Shown here: piece by piece, positions 8,042 to 19,169 of the stretch
Layout: the number at the start of each line of letters is the position of its first letter
Numbering within the stretch: the first letter of the stretch is position 1
Assembly (NCBI GenBank): GCA_943789135.1
Contig: CALSSY010000016.1
Coordinates: forward strand, 1 to 64,000
DNA from: an uncultured Bacteroidia bacterium
GTDB taxonomy: Bacteria > Bacteroidota > Bacteroidia > NS11-12g > UBA955
Reading direction: 5' to 3'
Length of the DNA stretch: 64,000 nt
Made by a program: the position numbers and the translations under genes
The notes under the pieces: model-generated
What the model saw: only the letters and a program-made list of their open reading frames with translations
What the model was told of the DNA's origin: nothing
Database searches by the model: none

Positions 8042-9058
8042 TTAATAAAATAGACTTGGGGGCGGATTAAGCAGGGTGTTCTCTAGCGTATGTCCAACAG
8101 CTTTAAGTGTGGGTCTATGTATATTTTGGAGGTTGTCGTCATGGGTATGCCATTCCTTGGGGAATCCTCGAATGTGGTTATAGTCAATTATATCAATCAT
8201 TGGAATTTGAAGCCCTTGGTAAACATATACATGATCGTCAATGACCATGCCCGTGGTTTTGTTTTTGAAATGATTTTGGTAACCAAGTTCGTGGGCTACA
8301 GACCATATATGAGCAAGTAGGAAATTCCCCCATTGATTTGAATTCGATTCCCATAAGAACTCGGCATCTTTTGATCCCACCATATCCAAAAGTACACCCA
8401 TGCGAGCTTTATAATTGGGAATATGTGTATTTTTAGCCCAATATTGACTACCTAAACAAAATGAGTTTTCAACCTCCGACGCTCCTAAATCTTCAGCATC
8501 GAAGAATATGATGTCAATGCCCATTTCAGAAGGTAGCGTATCAATAATTCTGGCGAGTTCTAATAACACACCAACCCCACTTGCTCCATCGTTTGCTCCA
8601 GATATTGGATCGTTAGTTCTTTCATTATCTTGATCTGCAATAGGGCGAGAATCCCAATGGGAAGCCAGTAGCATGCGCTTTTTCGCTTTGGGATTAATGC
8701 TTCCAATTAAATTGTATACTGGAATGGTCTTGCTTTCATGCGTAGTAGTTTGCCCTTTTTGAAAATAGGCGGTATCGCAATGTCGAATAAGTTCTTGATA
8801 AAGCCATTTTGCACAATTGAGGTGTTCTTTTGTGCCTGGAATGCGATATCCAAAATTGACTTGTTTTTGGATATAGTTAAAGGCCGAATCCTCAGAAAAA
8901 CGATTGCTTTTTTCAGTAAGTATTTCATTGATAGTAGATTCTGATTCTGTGCTGTTGATCTCTTCGGTTACATTGTTACCGCAACTTTGAAATAAAGTCA
9001 ATATGCTTAGAATCCCGAAGAATCCAATAAACTTAAAATGTTTGTTTGTGAATGTCAT
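8042..9058 (-). CDS. M28-family lipoprotein, glutaminyl-peptide cyclotransferase-like
   Basis: This 338-residue protein begins with a lipoprotein signal whose lipobox cysteine is Cys26 (LFQSC). The catalytic domain has the single-zinc arrangement of type II glutaminyl cyclases: ASHWDSRP, SGANDGASGVG, FDAEDLG and PMIDIID. Such enzymes form N-terminal pyroglutamate on exported proteins, many of which begin with Gln after signal cleavage in Bacteroidota. An aminopeptidase activity is the alternative within M28. It heads the operon with bshB1 and the vWA protein, and has an exact -7 box 10 bases before the ATG. Confidence 0.82.
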   Translation of the reverse strand: MTFTNKHFKFIGFFGILSILTLFQSCGNNVTEEINSTESESTINEILTEKSNRFSEDSAFNYIQKQVNFGYRIPGTKEHLNCAKWLYQELIRHCDTAYFQKGQTTTHESKTIPVYNLIGSINPKAKKRMLLASHWDSRPIADQDNERTNDPISGANDGASGVGVLLELARIIDTLPSEMGIDIIFFDAEDLGASEVENSFCLGSQYWAKNTHIPNYKARMGVLLDMVGSKDAEFLWESNSNQWGNFLLAHIWSVAHELGYQNHFKNKTTGMVIDDHVYVYQGLQIPMIDIIDYNHIRGFPKEWHTHDDNLQNIHRPTLKAVGHTLENTLLNPPPSLFY

Positions 9059-9068
9059 TGATATAGTT

Positions 9069-9076
9069 CAAAATTA
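9069..9076 (-). promoter_or_regulatory. -7 box (TAATTTTG) of the cyclase-bshB1-vWA operon
   Basis: Exact TAnnTTTG on the minus strand, 10 bases before the ATG of the M28 lipoprotein. No clear -33 element. Confidence 0.45.
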
Positions 9077-9171
9077 AGACAATTTTATTTCCAATTTTGG
9101 AGCTTTTATTTCAAATGCGATGGGCTTTCGTGTTTGCCCGTTAAAATTATGTATTTTCGCCCATATAGGTT

Positions 9172-10044
9172 ATGAAAGCAAAAAGTATGACGGGTTTCGG
9201 TCGTTCACAATCCGAAAATGAAAGGTGGACTATTATTTGTGAAATTAAAGCGTTGAACGGTCGTTATTTTGAGGCCGACATACGATTGCCAAAATATTTG
9301 AATGAACTTGATTCAAAGATACGCAGAGCCTTATCTGATTTATTGGAACGAGGAACTTTGACAGTTACTTATAGTATTAAGTCTAATGAAACGCCATCGC
9401 GTATCTCTGTTAATACGGATTTGGCCAAAGAGTATTTGAATGCATTGACTCATTTAGGGGGAAGCTTGGGTTTGGAGTTGAACGATCCTTTGAGGGAAAT
9501 TCTGAAAGTTCCAGATGTGCTTGGTGTAGGCGAAAGAGAAATTAGCGATGAATTCAAGGAAGAAATAATCAATGTAACATTAGAGGCTGCCAAGAAATTA
9601 GATGAGTTTAGAAGTATTGAAGGCCAAGCTACAGCATCCAAATTGAAAGAGCTTATTCAGTCTATCTCTAATGATGTTTTAATTATTGAAGATCAAGAAG
9701 GAAATAGGAGGGAAGCATTGCGTGAACGGATTTATGGTAATGTCTTGGAACATATTAAAGAACAGAATGTCGATGAAAATCGACTTGAACAAGAGATATT
9801 ATTGTATCTTGATAAGTGGGATATAGCGGAGGAAAAACAAAGATTGAGTCAACATCTAGATTTCTTCATTCGAACCTTACAAGAAGAACCAAAAGGTCGG
9901 AAGTTGAATTTTATTGCTCAAGAAATGGGTCGTGAAATGAATACTCTTGGCGTCAAAAGCAACTACTTCCCCATGCAAGAGTGCGCCGTTCGTATGAAAG
10001 AAAAGTTAGAGCAGATAAAGGAACAAGTTCTTAACCTGGCATAA
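9172..10044 (+). CDS. yicC: YicC family endoribonuclease-like protein
   Basis: This 290-residue protein is a full-length YicC/DUF1732 family member. The N-terminal MTGFGRS motif and the C-terminal segment MGREMNTLGVKS, both hallmarks of the family, are present, with a long helical region between (about residues 130-260). Characterised members are RNA endonucleases involved in small-RNA decay. A near-consensus -7 box (TATTTTCG at 9152-9159) sits 12 bases before the ATG. In many bacteria this gene precedes gmk; here it is followed by an unrelated pair of secreted proteins 32 bases downstream. Confidence 0.9.
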   Translation: MKAKSMTGFGRSQSENERWTIICEIKALNGRYFEADIRLPKYLNELDSKIRRALSDLLERGTLTVTYSIKSNETPSRISVNTDLAKEYLNALTHLGGSLGLELNDPLREILKVPDVLGVGEREISDEFKEEIINVTLEAAKKLDEFRSIEGQATASKLKELIQSISNDVLIIEDQEGNRREALRERIYGNVLEHIKEQNVDENRLEQEILLYLDKWDIAEEKQRLSQHLDFFIRTLQEEPKGRKLNFIAQEMGREMNTLGVKSNYFPMQECAVRMKEKLEQIKEQVLNLA

Positions 10045-10076
10045 TTTTTCCTCGAAACACAAGAAAATAGCTGAAT

Positions 10077-11741
10077 TTGAAAAAGTATCTAAGTTGGTTT
10101 TTGGTGAATTGTTTATTGGCTGTACCCGTATTGGGTCAATCAATTCATACAATTGAAAATCAAGTAGACGCTCAGAAACACTTCCATTCAACTTCCAATA
10201 AATCTATTTTTGATGCACTCGTATTAATCGACTTTATTGCAACCGATACTTCAGAAAAGCCGCGTTTGGTATTGATTGATCGCGGAGGCTTGGATGTTTA
10301 TTTATTGAATAAGATAATTCATGATACTACGGGAGAAATTTCAGATTTTGAACGATGGTATCAAAAACAAAACGGGGATGATTATTCCTTTTTTGAGTGC
10401 ATCAGGAAAGGCATTTCTGGTTTTAATACGGTTGAAAAAAATCGGTTGCAAAATTTGAAATTTGCGGCAATAGACCCAGCAAAGGACGTTCAATCCTCCA
10501 CCGACTTTAGGTTTCAATTGGCTTATTTGTGGGTAGATGTGTTTAAATCGGTTCCCGATTCAATAGCTCCGATTACCTTAAGGGCGTTGCGCTCATTCAT
10601 CCGATATCACAAATTTCTGCATGAGGATGGTAATAACGAGGAAGATCCCAATCGTATTCGTTTTGAAGCCTCATTTAACGTAGCCTACACCCTAGATTAT
10701 TGTTTAGATTCCTTGGGAATATTTGATAATTTAAGTCAAAAATCAGCGCTTAATATGGAATGGGCTGAAGTAAAACCATTTATTGCATTATCCAATTCTG
10801 GTTATAAAATTTACAGAGATGTATCTCAACATTATGCGCGAATTTTAAATGCAAAATCAGCATGGTTAAACGTATTTCCAGAGGGTCAAATTTGGGTGAT
10901 TGAAACACCCTTGGAATTGCCTTCAAATTTCAAAAGAGAATTTACATGCGTAGATTTATTCGTGATTAATTCGTCCGAGGCAAGAATTGTTAATCATGTT
11001 TTTTCAGAGAACTATTCTCTTGTGAAATCTGGAGACACCAAACATAATATTGACTTTTTTAATCAATTACTAAAAAGATTTCCTTTAGCTGAGTACAATT
11101 TAACAGAGAAAATTACTTCCGAAGATTCAGATCAAGGAAACGCTGATGAAGCGAATAATTCTGTGAAATTTTTACTGGGAATGGCCCTTAATTCGTCAAT
11201 AATTGATGAAGCAAATTTGAATCGTAATTTCAGCAATGTGGGATTGGAGGAGGTGATTCCGGGAAATTCTATGGGCTTGGACTTGGGAGTAATCGCCCCG
11301 GATGGCGCCTTTTTTAATCTTCAATGGGTTGGTCAGAATACATGGTTAAATTGGAATTCAAAACCGCATTATGCGTATACGAGTTTAAGGTTTGCCAGCA
11401 ATGTTCCAATGTTTGATGCCAATTGGATTTCTTCCTACCTTTCAGTCGATTACCATTACGAAAAATACAGAGTTTCAATGCCGTTGGATCCGCAATTTAT
11501 TGGTAAGCCTGAGGACATAAACCGTGTAATTAGCAATGACGGGCAAAATTTGGGTTTATCAACGCAGTTATTGTTGAAATCGAAGATTATTTACGCGAAG
11601 TTACAATTAGGTTATCGCTGGGATTTATCAGACGATCGTTGGTATTCAAACGGGGTTTCGATAAATAGTAAAGATAGGTTAAAAGGTAACGGAATATTTT
11701 ATGGTATTGGTTTTGGACTTTTAATATCTAGGGAACCATGA
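10077..11741 (+). CDS. Secreted erythromycin-esterase-like paralogue without the catalytic motif
   Basis: The 554-residue product starts at a TTG codon; the signal peptide (MKKYLSWFLVNCLLAVPVLG) begins there and no better start exists. The N-terminal region of about 370 residues follows the same plan as the downstream protein: a strand-rich start, a segment of charged helices and matching spacing up to a PDSI stretch. Where the neighbour has GGENHQE, this one reads DRGGLD, so the catalytic Glu and His are lost. The C-terminal 170 residues alternate polar and aromatic residues and look like outer-membrane beta strands. Its stop overlaps the next start (ATGA), so the two are translationally coupled. 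The paralogy is my inference from local similarity and architecture. Confidence 0.6.
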   Translation: MKKYLSWFLVNCLLAVPVLGQSIHTIENQVDAQKHFHSTSNKSIFDALVLIDFIATDTSEKPRLVLIDRGGLDVYLLNKIIHDTTGEISDFERWYQKQNGDDYSFFECIRKGISGFNTVEKNRLQNLKFAAIDPAKDVQSSTDFRFQLAYLWVDVFKSVPDSIAPITLRALRSFIRYHKFLHEDGNNEEDPNRIRFEASFNVAYTLDYCLDSLGIFDNLSQKSALNMEWAEVKPFIALSNSGYKIYRDVSQHYARILNAKSAWLNVFPEGQIWVIETPLELPSNFKREFTCVDLFVINSSEARIVNHVFSENYSLVKSGDTKHNIDFFNQLLKRFPLAEYNLTEKITSEDSDQGNADEANNSVKFLLGMALNSSIIDEANLNRNFSNVGLEEVIPGNSMGLDLGVIAPDGAFFNLQWVGQNTWLNWNSKPHYAYTSLRFASNVPMFDANWISSYLSVDYHYEKYRVSMPLDPQFIGKPEDINRVISNDGQNLGLSTQLLLKSKIIYAKLQLGYRWDLSDDRWYSNGVSINSKDRLKGNGIFYGIGFGLLISREP

Positions 11742-13648
11742 AATTATTCAGGATACTATTGGTAATGATTTTTTCGATTGGTGGTAATGCATTAGCACAG
11801 TCGAATCCACCTAAAGCGAGACCAATAGATATGAAATTCAATTCCGGAAGTAAGCAAGATGCAACTTGGCAGTTTTTAGCAAATGAAGCATCTAAGGTTC
11901 GTGTGTTCATGGGTGGTGAAAATCATCAGGAAGTTGATTTCAACTCATTGATGGAATATGGATTCATGAATAGACTCCATAAATATGCGGGTTATCGGCA
12001 CTATGTGATTGAGTTGAGTCCAGCACGTGCTCATTATCTGAATCGTTATATAAAGTATTCCGACACACATGCACGAGATGCTTTGAAAGGAGTCTCTTCC
12101 CCGAAATACATGAATTTATTTGAGAATTTGCACCGTTGGAATCAAGGCTTGGATGAAGACGAACGCATAACGGTTCATGGTGTAGATGTGGAGCGTTTTT
12201 ATAGTTTATCTTTTGAACGTCTTGCAGAAACGTTGCGCAATAAACTGAATACATCCATATGTCCAGACTCAATTCTCCCGGATGTTTTGGCTATCGTTTC
12301 CTATGCCAATAGGAGGTTTAACGATCGTTTGGCCCATTATAAAAAGAAAATTAATTCGGAGGAGTTCAATTTAGATGAGGATGAAACATCTCCCACGGAA
12401 TTCTTTTATCGATTTGACTATCATGAATATGTAGATCGAATTGAGCGCGATTTGTTGTTGTACAAGGATTGGTTAGACGCTACTGCTTTTCATGAATTCA
12501 GTATGGCTCTGCAGGGTGTAAAAGAATGCAATAAATGGGACGATGATTCTAAATCTGCTTCTCGCTTTCATTGGAGAGAAACCGTAATGTATGGTCGTTA
12601 TGTTGCTGCTTTGGATCAATATCCCAATGACAAGTTCTTTGGACAATTTGGGCGTTGTCATATTTCAGAAACGCCGTCCGATGTTGACTGTGGTTGGTAT
12701 GCTTTTGAAAGTGTCGTTTCCCGCTTGGTAAGTCAATATTTCAAAAATAAAGACTCCGTTATCACTATCGGTTATTTTTACAAGGATAAAAATCCAACAA
12801 TAACCGCTGAGAATATTGAGAATCAAACCGTTTTAAAGCGAGAGTTGCAACAATTACTCAGGCCTTATAATGCGGGTATGGTGATTTATGACTTGAATGA
12901 TCGCGACACAGATTTGCAAGAATTGCGAAAGAAGTTCCGGTTCGTCTTAGTAAATAATACAACGGATGCAGCCTTAAGCACAGAGAAACCAACAGAAGAT
13001 TATGGCGACTCCAGTGTTGGCTCAAAATGGCCTGTTAGCGTGACTATGTCCTATATTGGCGTTTCATATTGGTCTATTAAGAACCCGGGAATGGAACAAC
13101 ACTTTAGAGATCAAAATTTGGATTTGAAGTTTCCCTTTCAAATGGGAATTCAACACCAATTGAATTTAAATTATGGTCCATTGGTTTTTGGAATTGGTGG
13201 GTATTATTCGGTAAAAACGGATAACGATGAATTGTTCGCGGTACATTCCGATAGTTCTGGTGCATTGTTTTCCCAGTTTTGGGGTGTGGATGCTTTAGCC
13301 GGTATCCACCTTGAAAAAAATGCATGGATTGTTGATATAGCTGGTAGAATAGGCCCAGCTAGATTGGAATATACCTACAGAGAAAAGGTGGAAGCGGCAA
13401 GTAAGGTCAGTCCTGTAAATGGTTTGACCATTCACAATCAATCTTGGAATGCTGGCATAAGTGCCAACTTGTTTTATCGAATCGCTAATGAGGCCGGATT
13501 TGGTCTCCAAGCCAATACGTTTTATAACATAGGTAATGGAACATGGATTTATTCGGGTTCTAACCAAACGTATCAAAATCTATCTATGAATAGCGGTCTT
13601 CAAGGTTGGAGTGTCACGGCCCAAATTGCCTTATTTTTTTCAAACTAA
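11738..13648 (+). CDS. Secreted erythromycin-esterase-like hydrolase with C-terminal beta-barrel-like region
   Basis: This 636-residue protein has a signal peptide ending near Ala20. Residues about 45-400 resemble the erythromycin esterase/ChaN-type fold. GGENHQE gives Glu61 and His63, HYVIELSP gives Glu92, and FGRCHIS gives His308, where the superfamily places its catalytic His. A RETVMYGRY segment at about 280-288 matches the conserved helix before the last motif. From residue 430 onward, aromatic and glycine-rich strands run to a terminal SN, as in small outer-membrane barrels. The substrate is unknown; calling it an antibiotic esterase would be unjustified, since many relatives act on other compounds. 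Overlaps the preceding gene by 4 bases. Confidence 0.65.
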   Translation: MKLFRILLVMIFSIGGNALAQSNPPKARPIDMKFNSGSKQDATWQFLANEASKVRVFMGGENHQEVDFNSLMEYGFMNRLHKYAGYRHYVIELSPARAHYLNRYIKYSDTHARDALKGVSSPKYMNLFENLHRWNQGLDEDERITVHGVDVERFYSLSFERLAETLRNKLNTSICPDSILPDVLAIVSYANRRFNDRLAHYKKKINSEEFNLDEDETSPTEFFYRFDYHEYVDRIERDLLLYKDWLDATAFHEFSMALQGVKECNKWDDDSKSASRFHWRETVMYGRYVAALDQYPNDKFFGQFGRCHISETPSDVDCGWYAFESVVSRLVSQYFKNKDSVITIGYFYKDKNPTITAENIENQTVLKRELQQLLRPYNAGMVIYDLNDRDTDLQELRKKFRFVLVNNTTDAALSTEKPTEDYGDSSVGSKWPVSVTMSYIGVSYWSIKNPGMEQHFRDQNLDLKFPFQMGIQHQLNLNYGPLVFGIGGYYSVKTDNDELFAVHSDSSGALFSQFWGVDALAGIHLEKNAWIVDIAGRIGPARLEYTYREKVEAASKVSPVNGLTIHNQSWNAGISANLFYRIANEAGFGLQANTFYNIGNGTWIYSGSNQTYQNLSMNSGLQGWSVTAQIALFFSN

Positions 13649-13656
13649 ATTAGAAT

Positions 13657-13664
13657 TACCTTTG
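13657..13664 (+). promoter_or_regulatory. -7 box (TACCTTTG) of the pssA operon
   Basis: Exact TAnnTTTG, ending 5 bases before the pssA ATG. TTTT rather than TTTG lies at the -33 distance (19 bases upstream). Confidence 0.5.
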
Positions 13665-13669
13665 CTTAT

Positions 13670-14437
13670 ATGTTGAAGTCTATCCCGATTGCAAATGCGA
13701 TCACTTTAGCAAATTTGACCTGTGGTTTATTGGCCATTCCTTTAGCATTAAATACTGAAACGAGTCATTACGCCTTTTATTTGGTTATTCTTGCTGCGAT
13801 TTTTGACTTCTTCGATGGAATGGTGGCTCGACTTTTAGGCCAAGAAGGTCCTTTAGGGCAACAGTTGGATAGCTTAGCAGATTTGGTTTCCTTCGGTGTT
13901 GTGCCAGGTTTAATCTGGAAATCTTGGATGGAAACAAAGGGATATTGTCCGCCTGCAGGTTTTTGTATCAATTCTTACATTTGGCTATTAATTCCATTGG
14001 CTTCTGCCTACAGGTTGGCTCGTTTCAATGTTGAATCCGGTGGTTCCACATATTTTACTGGAATTCCTACGCCGTTAACGGGTATTACATTGGCTTCTTT
14101 TGCATTAATTGGGTCCTCCTTCGGAACAAATGCTGGATTCTCAGGCATCGATTCGCTTCCTATTTTGAGCTTCCCAAAAATGATATTCAATCATGTATAT
14201 CTTTGGTTGTATTTACCATTGGTTGCCAGTTTCTTTATGATTTCGGATTATCCCATGTTGTCGTTGAAGTTTAATTCTTCAGACGGTGTTAATACTTGGC
14301 GTTGGTTATTCATTGGGGGTTCAATCCTTTTGATACCTTTATTGGGGAATGCTGCATTTTTTGGAATTTATTTATGGTTTATATTGGCCTCATTTATTGC
14401 ATTTAGAGGCAGAACAAATAATACTGAATCACTATGA
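13670..14437 (+). CDS. pssA: CDP-diacylglycerol-serine O-phosphatidyltransferase
   Basis: This 255-residue membrane enzyme makes phosphatidylserine, the precursor of phosphatidylethanolamine. The CDP-alcohol phosphotransferase motif is complete: Asp46, Asp49-Gly50, Ala53-Arg54, Gly63, Asp67 and Asp71. Around it are seven to eight hydrophobic helices. Length is typical for the Bacteroidota PssA. The downstream purE overlaps it by 4 bases, so these functionally unrelated genes are cotranscribed. The -7 box lies 5 bases before the ATG, again with practically no leader. Confidence 0.9.
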   Translation: MLKSIPIANAITLANLTCGLLAIPLALNTETSHYAFYLVILAAIFDFFDGMVARLLGQEGPLGQQLDSLADLVSFGVVPGLIWKSWMETKGYCPPAGFCINSYIWLLIPLASAYRLARFNVESGGSTYFTGIPTPLTGITLASFALIGSSFGTNAGFSGIDSLPILSFPKMIFNHVYLWLYLPLVASFFMISDYPMLSLKFNSSDGVNTWRWLFIGGSILLIPLLGNAAFFGIYLWFILASFIAFRGRTNNTESL

Positions 14438-14952
14438 TAAAAATTGGAATTATAATGGGTAGCGACAGCGATTTGCCGGTAATGAATGCCGCTGTTGAAA
14501 TATTAAAGGAATTAGGAATTGCCTGTGAAACTACGGTGGTTTCTGCTCATAGAACTCCAGATAGATTGGTTAATTATGCCAAGTCGGCATCCGAAAGAGG
14601 CATACGCGTGATAATCGCAGGGGCTGGTGGAGCTGCTCATTTACCAGGCATGGTGGCTAGCTTTACTCATTTGCCCGTAATTGGGGTTCCTGTAAAAACA
14701 AGCACGCTAAGCGGTTTAGATAGTTTATACTCCATTGTGCAAATGCCTCCTGGTGTTCCGGTAGCTTCTGTTGCAATTAATGGAGCAAAAAATGCGGGGA
14801 TATTAGCGGCCCAAATTTTGGGTACTTCGGATTCTGAAATTGCACAGAAGATTCAGAATTTTAAATCCACAATGGAAACAGAAGTTCTTAATAAAGCCGA
14901 AAAATTAGAGAGTTTAGGTCCCGAGAATTACCTCAAAGAAATGCATAAATAA
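14434..14952 (+). CDS. purE: N5-carboxyaminoimidazole ribonucleotide mutase
   Basis: This 172-residue class I PurE moves the carboxyl group of N5-CAIR to give CAIR in purine synthesis. GSDSDLPVM at residues 9-17 and SAHRTPDR at 37-44 (catalytic His39) are diagnostic, together with the AGGAAHLPG segment and [14 protein letters not shown]. It overlaps pssA by 4 bases (ATGA). Its usual partner purK is not adjacent. Confidence 0.95.
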   Translation: MIKIGIIMGSDSDLPVMNAAVEILKELGIACETTVVSAHRTPDRLVNYAKSASERGIRVIIAGAGGAAHLPGMVASFTHLPVIGVPVKTSTLSGLDSLYSIVQMPPGVPVASVAINGAKNAGILAAQILGTSDSEIAQKIQNFKSTMETEVLNKAEKLESLGPENYLKEMHK

Positions 14953-14969
14953 TCATAGATAATGGGAAT

Positions 14970-15560
14970 ATGATTATTGTTGAGGATGTTTTATTATCAG
15001 AAAATATTTTAGAACGCAAATTTGCGTGTCAATTGGATAAATGCAAAGGAGCCTGTTGCATCGAGGGAGATGCAGGCGCTCCATTATTGCATAGTGAATT
15101 GGCGGAAATTCAAACTAGAATGGAAGCCATTGAACCTTTCATGACGGATGAAGCAAAACTACAGGTTCAAGAAAAAGGTTTTTATACCAGAGATCCAGAT
15201 GGAGATTTAGTCACCGAATGCATGGATGATGGTGCTTGCGTATTTGTGCGCTACAACGAAATGGGTCATACACAATGTGCCATTGAGCAGGCCTTTGCAG
15301 CTAAAGTAATTGATTACAAGAAACCCATTAGTTGTCATTTATATCCCATAAGAGCCAAGAAATATGGTGCCTATATTGCCATGAATTATCACGATTGGGA
15401 AATATGCGGTGATGCATGTAAGGCAGGTTCTGATATGAATATTCCAGTATATGCGTTTCTTAAAGAAGCTTTAACCCGTAAAATGGGAGAAAAATGGTAC
15501 TCGGCATTAGAAGAAGTAGCCGCAGCCTGGGAAGCGGAAAAAAAATCACCAAACAAATAA
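14970..15560 (+). CDS. DUF3109 family cysteine-rich protein
   Basis: This 196-residue cytoplasmic protein is rich in cysteines arranged as in DUF3109, a relative of the YkgJ zinc/iron-chelating family: CQLDKCKGACC near residues 20-31, a CxxxxxCVF pair near 84-91, an isolated CAIE, the SCHLYPIR motif and CGDAC. The clusters suggest metal or Fe-S binding. No function is established. It follows purE by 17 bases and is the last gene of the pssA operon. Its stop lies 5 bases from the stop of the convergent UbiA gene. Confidence 0.82.
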   Translation: MIIVEDVLLSENILERKFACQLDKCKGACCIEGDAGAPLLHSELAEIQTRMEAIEPFMTDEAKLQVQEKGFYTRDPDGDLVTECMDDGACVFVRYNEMGHTQCAIEQAFAAKVIDYKKPISCHLYPIRAKKYGAYIAMNYHDWEICGDACKAGSDMNIPVYAFLKEALTRKMGEKWYSALEEVAAAWEAEKKSPNK

Positions 15561-15565
15561 AGGTG

Positions 15566-16423
15566 TTAGCAGAATAAACTGGTTAATAAACCAAGAAACA
15601 TCAATTGCTTCAAGTGCTTTGAAACTGCGTTATAATCTTCAGCATTTTTCGAATTCCGCAATTTGATCAAACTTATCGACATCAAGGGTAATGCAATTAT
15701 TGCAGATGTTAAAAGGAAAACAATTTCTTTACTGTGGTAATAAATAATTCCTAATATGGCCACGCCAATAATCAGCATGGTCGCAGCAAGTATTTTGGTG
15801 TATTTAGCACCCATAGTAATCGCAAATGTAGTATGTCCCTCAGCTTGGTCGCCTTTGATATCTTCAAGATCTTTAACGAGTTCTCTAGCAAATGTGATGA
15901 AAAACGCGATACTGGCATATTCTGCAAAATACGCTTTGGAAACTTCAAAAACCCCGCGTGATGCAATGTATACTACCATTCCTGCTAGTAATGAAACAAG
16001 TAGATTTCCCATCAAATACTCACCTTTAAAATCGCTGGAGTAAAAATATAGTAACACGGCTATTGCCACACATAAAATACCCATGCCCAAACCGGTGAAA
16101 AATCCAAGAATTAATCCAATAATTGATAAGAAGATATAATAAATGTATAGACTCTTGGCGTTAATATGACTATGTGCAATTTGTGTGTTGGGTTTATTAA
16201 TGGAGTCGGTGTATTTGTCGAAAATATCATTAATTACATATCCTCCCGCTGCTACAAAAACGCAGGCTAATGTTGCCGTAATGGCTTCGGGTAATCGGAT
16301 ATTTGAAAGGTCGAATCCTGAGATTCCCGATTCCGTTCTAGAGGCAGAAACGTAAAATAACAATTGAGTTAATACGGTTAACAATAGATTTACAGGTCTC
16401 GTTATGCGTAAAAACAATTGCAT
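15566..16423 (-). CDS. UbiA family prenyltransferase
   Basis: This 285-residue polytopic membrane protein has two aspartate-rich motifs of the UbiA superfamily, NDIFDKYTDSINKP near residues 65-78 and DLEDIKGDQAEGHTT near 187-201, which bind the prenyl diphosphate through magnesium. About eight to nine hydrophobic helices surround them. Bacteroidota members of this subgroup are usually annotated as geranylgeranylglycerol-phosphate geranylgeranyltransferase-like; the acceptor here is unknown, and menaquinone or hopanoid-related roles cannot be excluded. It lies 4 bases after the peptide deformylase gene. Confidence 0.85.
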   Translation of the reverse strand: MQLFLRITRPVNLLLTVLTQLLFYVSASRTESGISGFDLSNIRLPEAITATLACVFVAAGGYVINDIFDKYTDSINKPNTQIAHSHINAKSLYIYYIFLSIIGLILGFFTGLGMGILCVAIAVLLYFYSSDFKGEYLMGNLLVSLLAGMVVYIASRGVFEVSKAYFAEYASIAFFITFARELVKDLEDIKGDQAEGHTTFAITMGAKYTKILAATMLIIGVAILGIIYYHSKEIVFLLTSAIIALPLMSISLIKLRNSKNAEDYNAVSKHLKQLMFLGLLTSLFC

Positions 16424-16427
16424 ATGG

Positions 16428-16979
16428 TTATTTCTTCGGAAATTTCATCTTATAGTCCACATTAACACGGCCTTTGGATATACCTTCCATTCTTCTTTTT
16501 AACATATTCCTTTTTAGAGGACTGATTCTATCGGTAAACAAAACACCTTCGATATGGTCGTATTCATGTTGAATAATACGTGCTGCCATACCATTGAAAG
16601 TTTTGATGTGTTCATTCCAATTGCGGTCGAAATAACGAATGGTTAGCTCTCCCTTTCTTTTAACATGTGCTCGCACATCGGGGATGCTCAAACATCCTTC
16701 TTCGAATTCCCATTCTGTTCCAAATTCCTCTTCAATTACTGGATTAATAAAGACTTCTTTAAACCCTTTTGGGTTGATGTCTTCAATTTCAGAGCCATCA
16801 ACAAGAAACAGCCGTATTGATAACCCGATTTGAGGTGCGGCCAAACCAATACCATTACTGTCGTACATGGTTTCAAACATATTGTCGATTAGGGCATTTA
16901 AATCGGGATATTGAGCGTCAATATCACTTGCTTTTTTTCTTAGAACGGGTTGGCCGTAGGCATATATAGGAAGGATCAT
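16428..16979 (-). CDS. def: Peptide deformylase
   Basis: Peptide deformylase removes the formyl group from nascent proteins. All three motifs are intact: GIGLAAPQIG (43-52), EGCLS (94-98, metal ligand Cys96) and QHEYDH (137-142, ligands His138 and His142, base Glu139). The 183 residues fit the class typical of Bacteroidota. It overlaps ruvX by 4 bases, giving a ruvX-def-ubiA operon. Confidence 0.96.
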   Translation of the reverse strand: MILPIYAYGQPVLRKKASDIDAQYPDLNALIDNMFETMYDSNGIGLAAPQIGLSIRLFLVDGSEIEDINPKGFKEVFINPVIEEEFGTEWEFEEGCLSIPDVRAHVKRKGELTIRYFDRNWNEHIKTFNGMAARIIQHEYDHIEGVLFTDRISPLKRNMLKRRMEGISKGRVNVDYKMKFPKK

Positions 16980-17392
16980 GATGAAAATTGTTGAAGATAG
17001 GTTTGTAAAATTAAGGTTGCCGCTACAGTATCAATTAAGCCTTTTTCTCTGCGCTGGATTTTGGTTTTTCCCATACGGATGATTTGGTCTTGGGCTTCTT
17101 TAGAACTGTAGCGTTCGTCAATCGTGTGAACGGGTATTTCGGGGAAATTTTGTTTGAGCCAATCAATGAATTTACGAACACGCTCCGTACTATGTGTGTC
17201 TTCTCCAGATAATCTCTTAGGCATACCGACTACAAAAGCACTAAGCGTTTGTTGTTGTAAATATGTTTTAATCCAAGCTTCGAATTCAGTTGATAATATG
17301 GTTGTTAATGGCTGCGCAAATATATTTAACGGATCGGTTTGGGCGAGTCCAAAGCGTTTTTCGCCATAGTCGATTGCCAGAATACGTGCCAT
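16976..17392 (-). CDS. ruvX: YqgF/RuvX family nuclease (putative Holliday junction resolvase)
   Basis: This 138-residue RNase H-fold protein starts with ARILAIDYGEKRFG (Asp8), followed by VVGMPKRLSGE, the VHTIDERYSS strand with a conserved acidic pair, and a C-terminal DTVAATLIL helix. The family processes the 5' end of 16S rRNA precursor in E. coli (YqgF) and was named for a resolvase activity. It leads a three-gene operon. An exact -7 box stands 4 bases before the ATG. Confidence 0.93.
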   Translation of the reverse strand: MARILAIDYGEKRFGLAQTDPLNIFAQPLTTILSTEFEAWIKTYLQQQTLSAFVVGMPKRLSGEDTHSTERVRKFIDWLKQNFPEIPVHTIDERYSSKEAQDQIIRMGKTKIQRREKGLIDTVAATLILQTYLQQFSS

Positions 17393-17396
17393 ACTG

Positions 17397-17404
17397 CAAA
17401 GATA
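17397..17404 (-). promoter_or_regulatory. -7 box (TATCTTTG) of the ruvX-def-ubiA operon
   Basis: Exact TAnnTTTG on the minus strand, 4 bases before the ruvX ATG; no -33 TTTG at the standard distance. Confidence 0.5.
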
Positions 17405-17456
17405 CGTCAGGAATTGAGAGGTATCTTAAATTACGATAATTTTATAAATGCCTAAT

Positions 17457-17490
17457 AAAAAAAAGGCGGCCCATGGGCCGCCTTTTTTTT
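17457..17490 (-). terminator. Terminator of groES-groEL
   Basis: An uninterrupted palindrome (GGCGGCCCATGGGCCGCC at 17465-17482) is flanked by A and T runs on both sides, so it can act in both directions. It lies 15 bases after the groEL stop, on the downstream side. Confidence 0.92.
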
Positions 17491-17504
17491 ATTAGCGGAA
17501 CGGA

Positions 17505-19163
<1,659 letters not shown>

Positions 19164-19169
19164 CTAAAA

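Noticed and set aside
11738-13648. Macrolide resistance gene
   Set aside because: The erythromycin-esterase fold is widespread in secreted proteins of unknown function; this one carries a barrel-like C-terminus and the catalytic Glu-x-His spacing differs from EreA/EreB.
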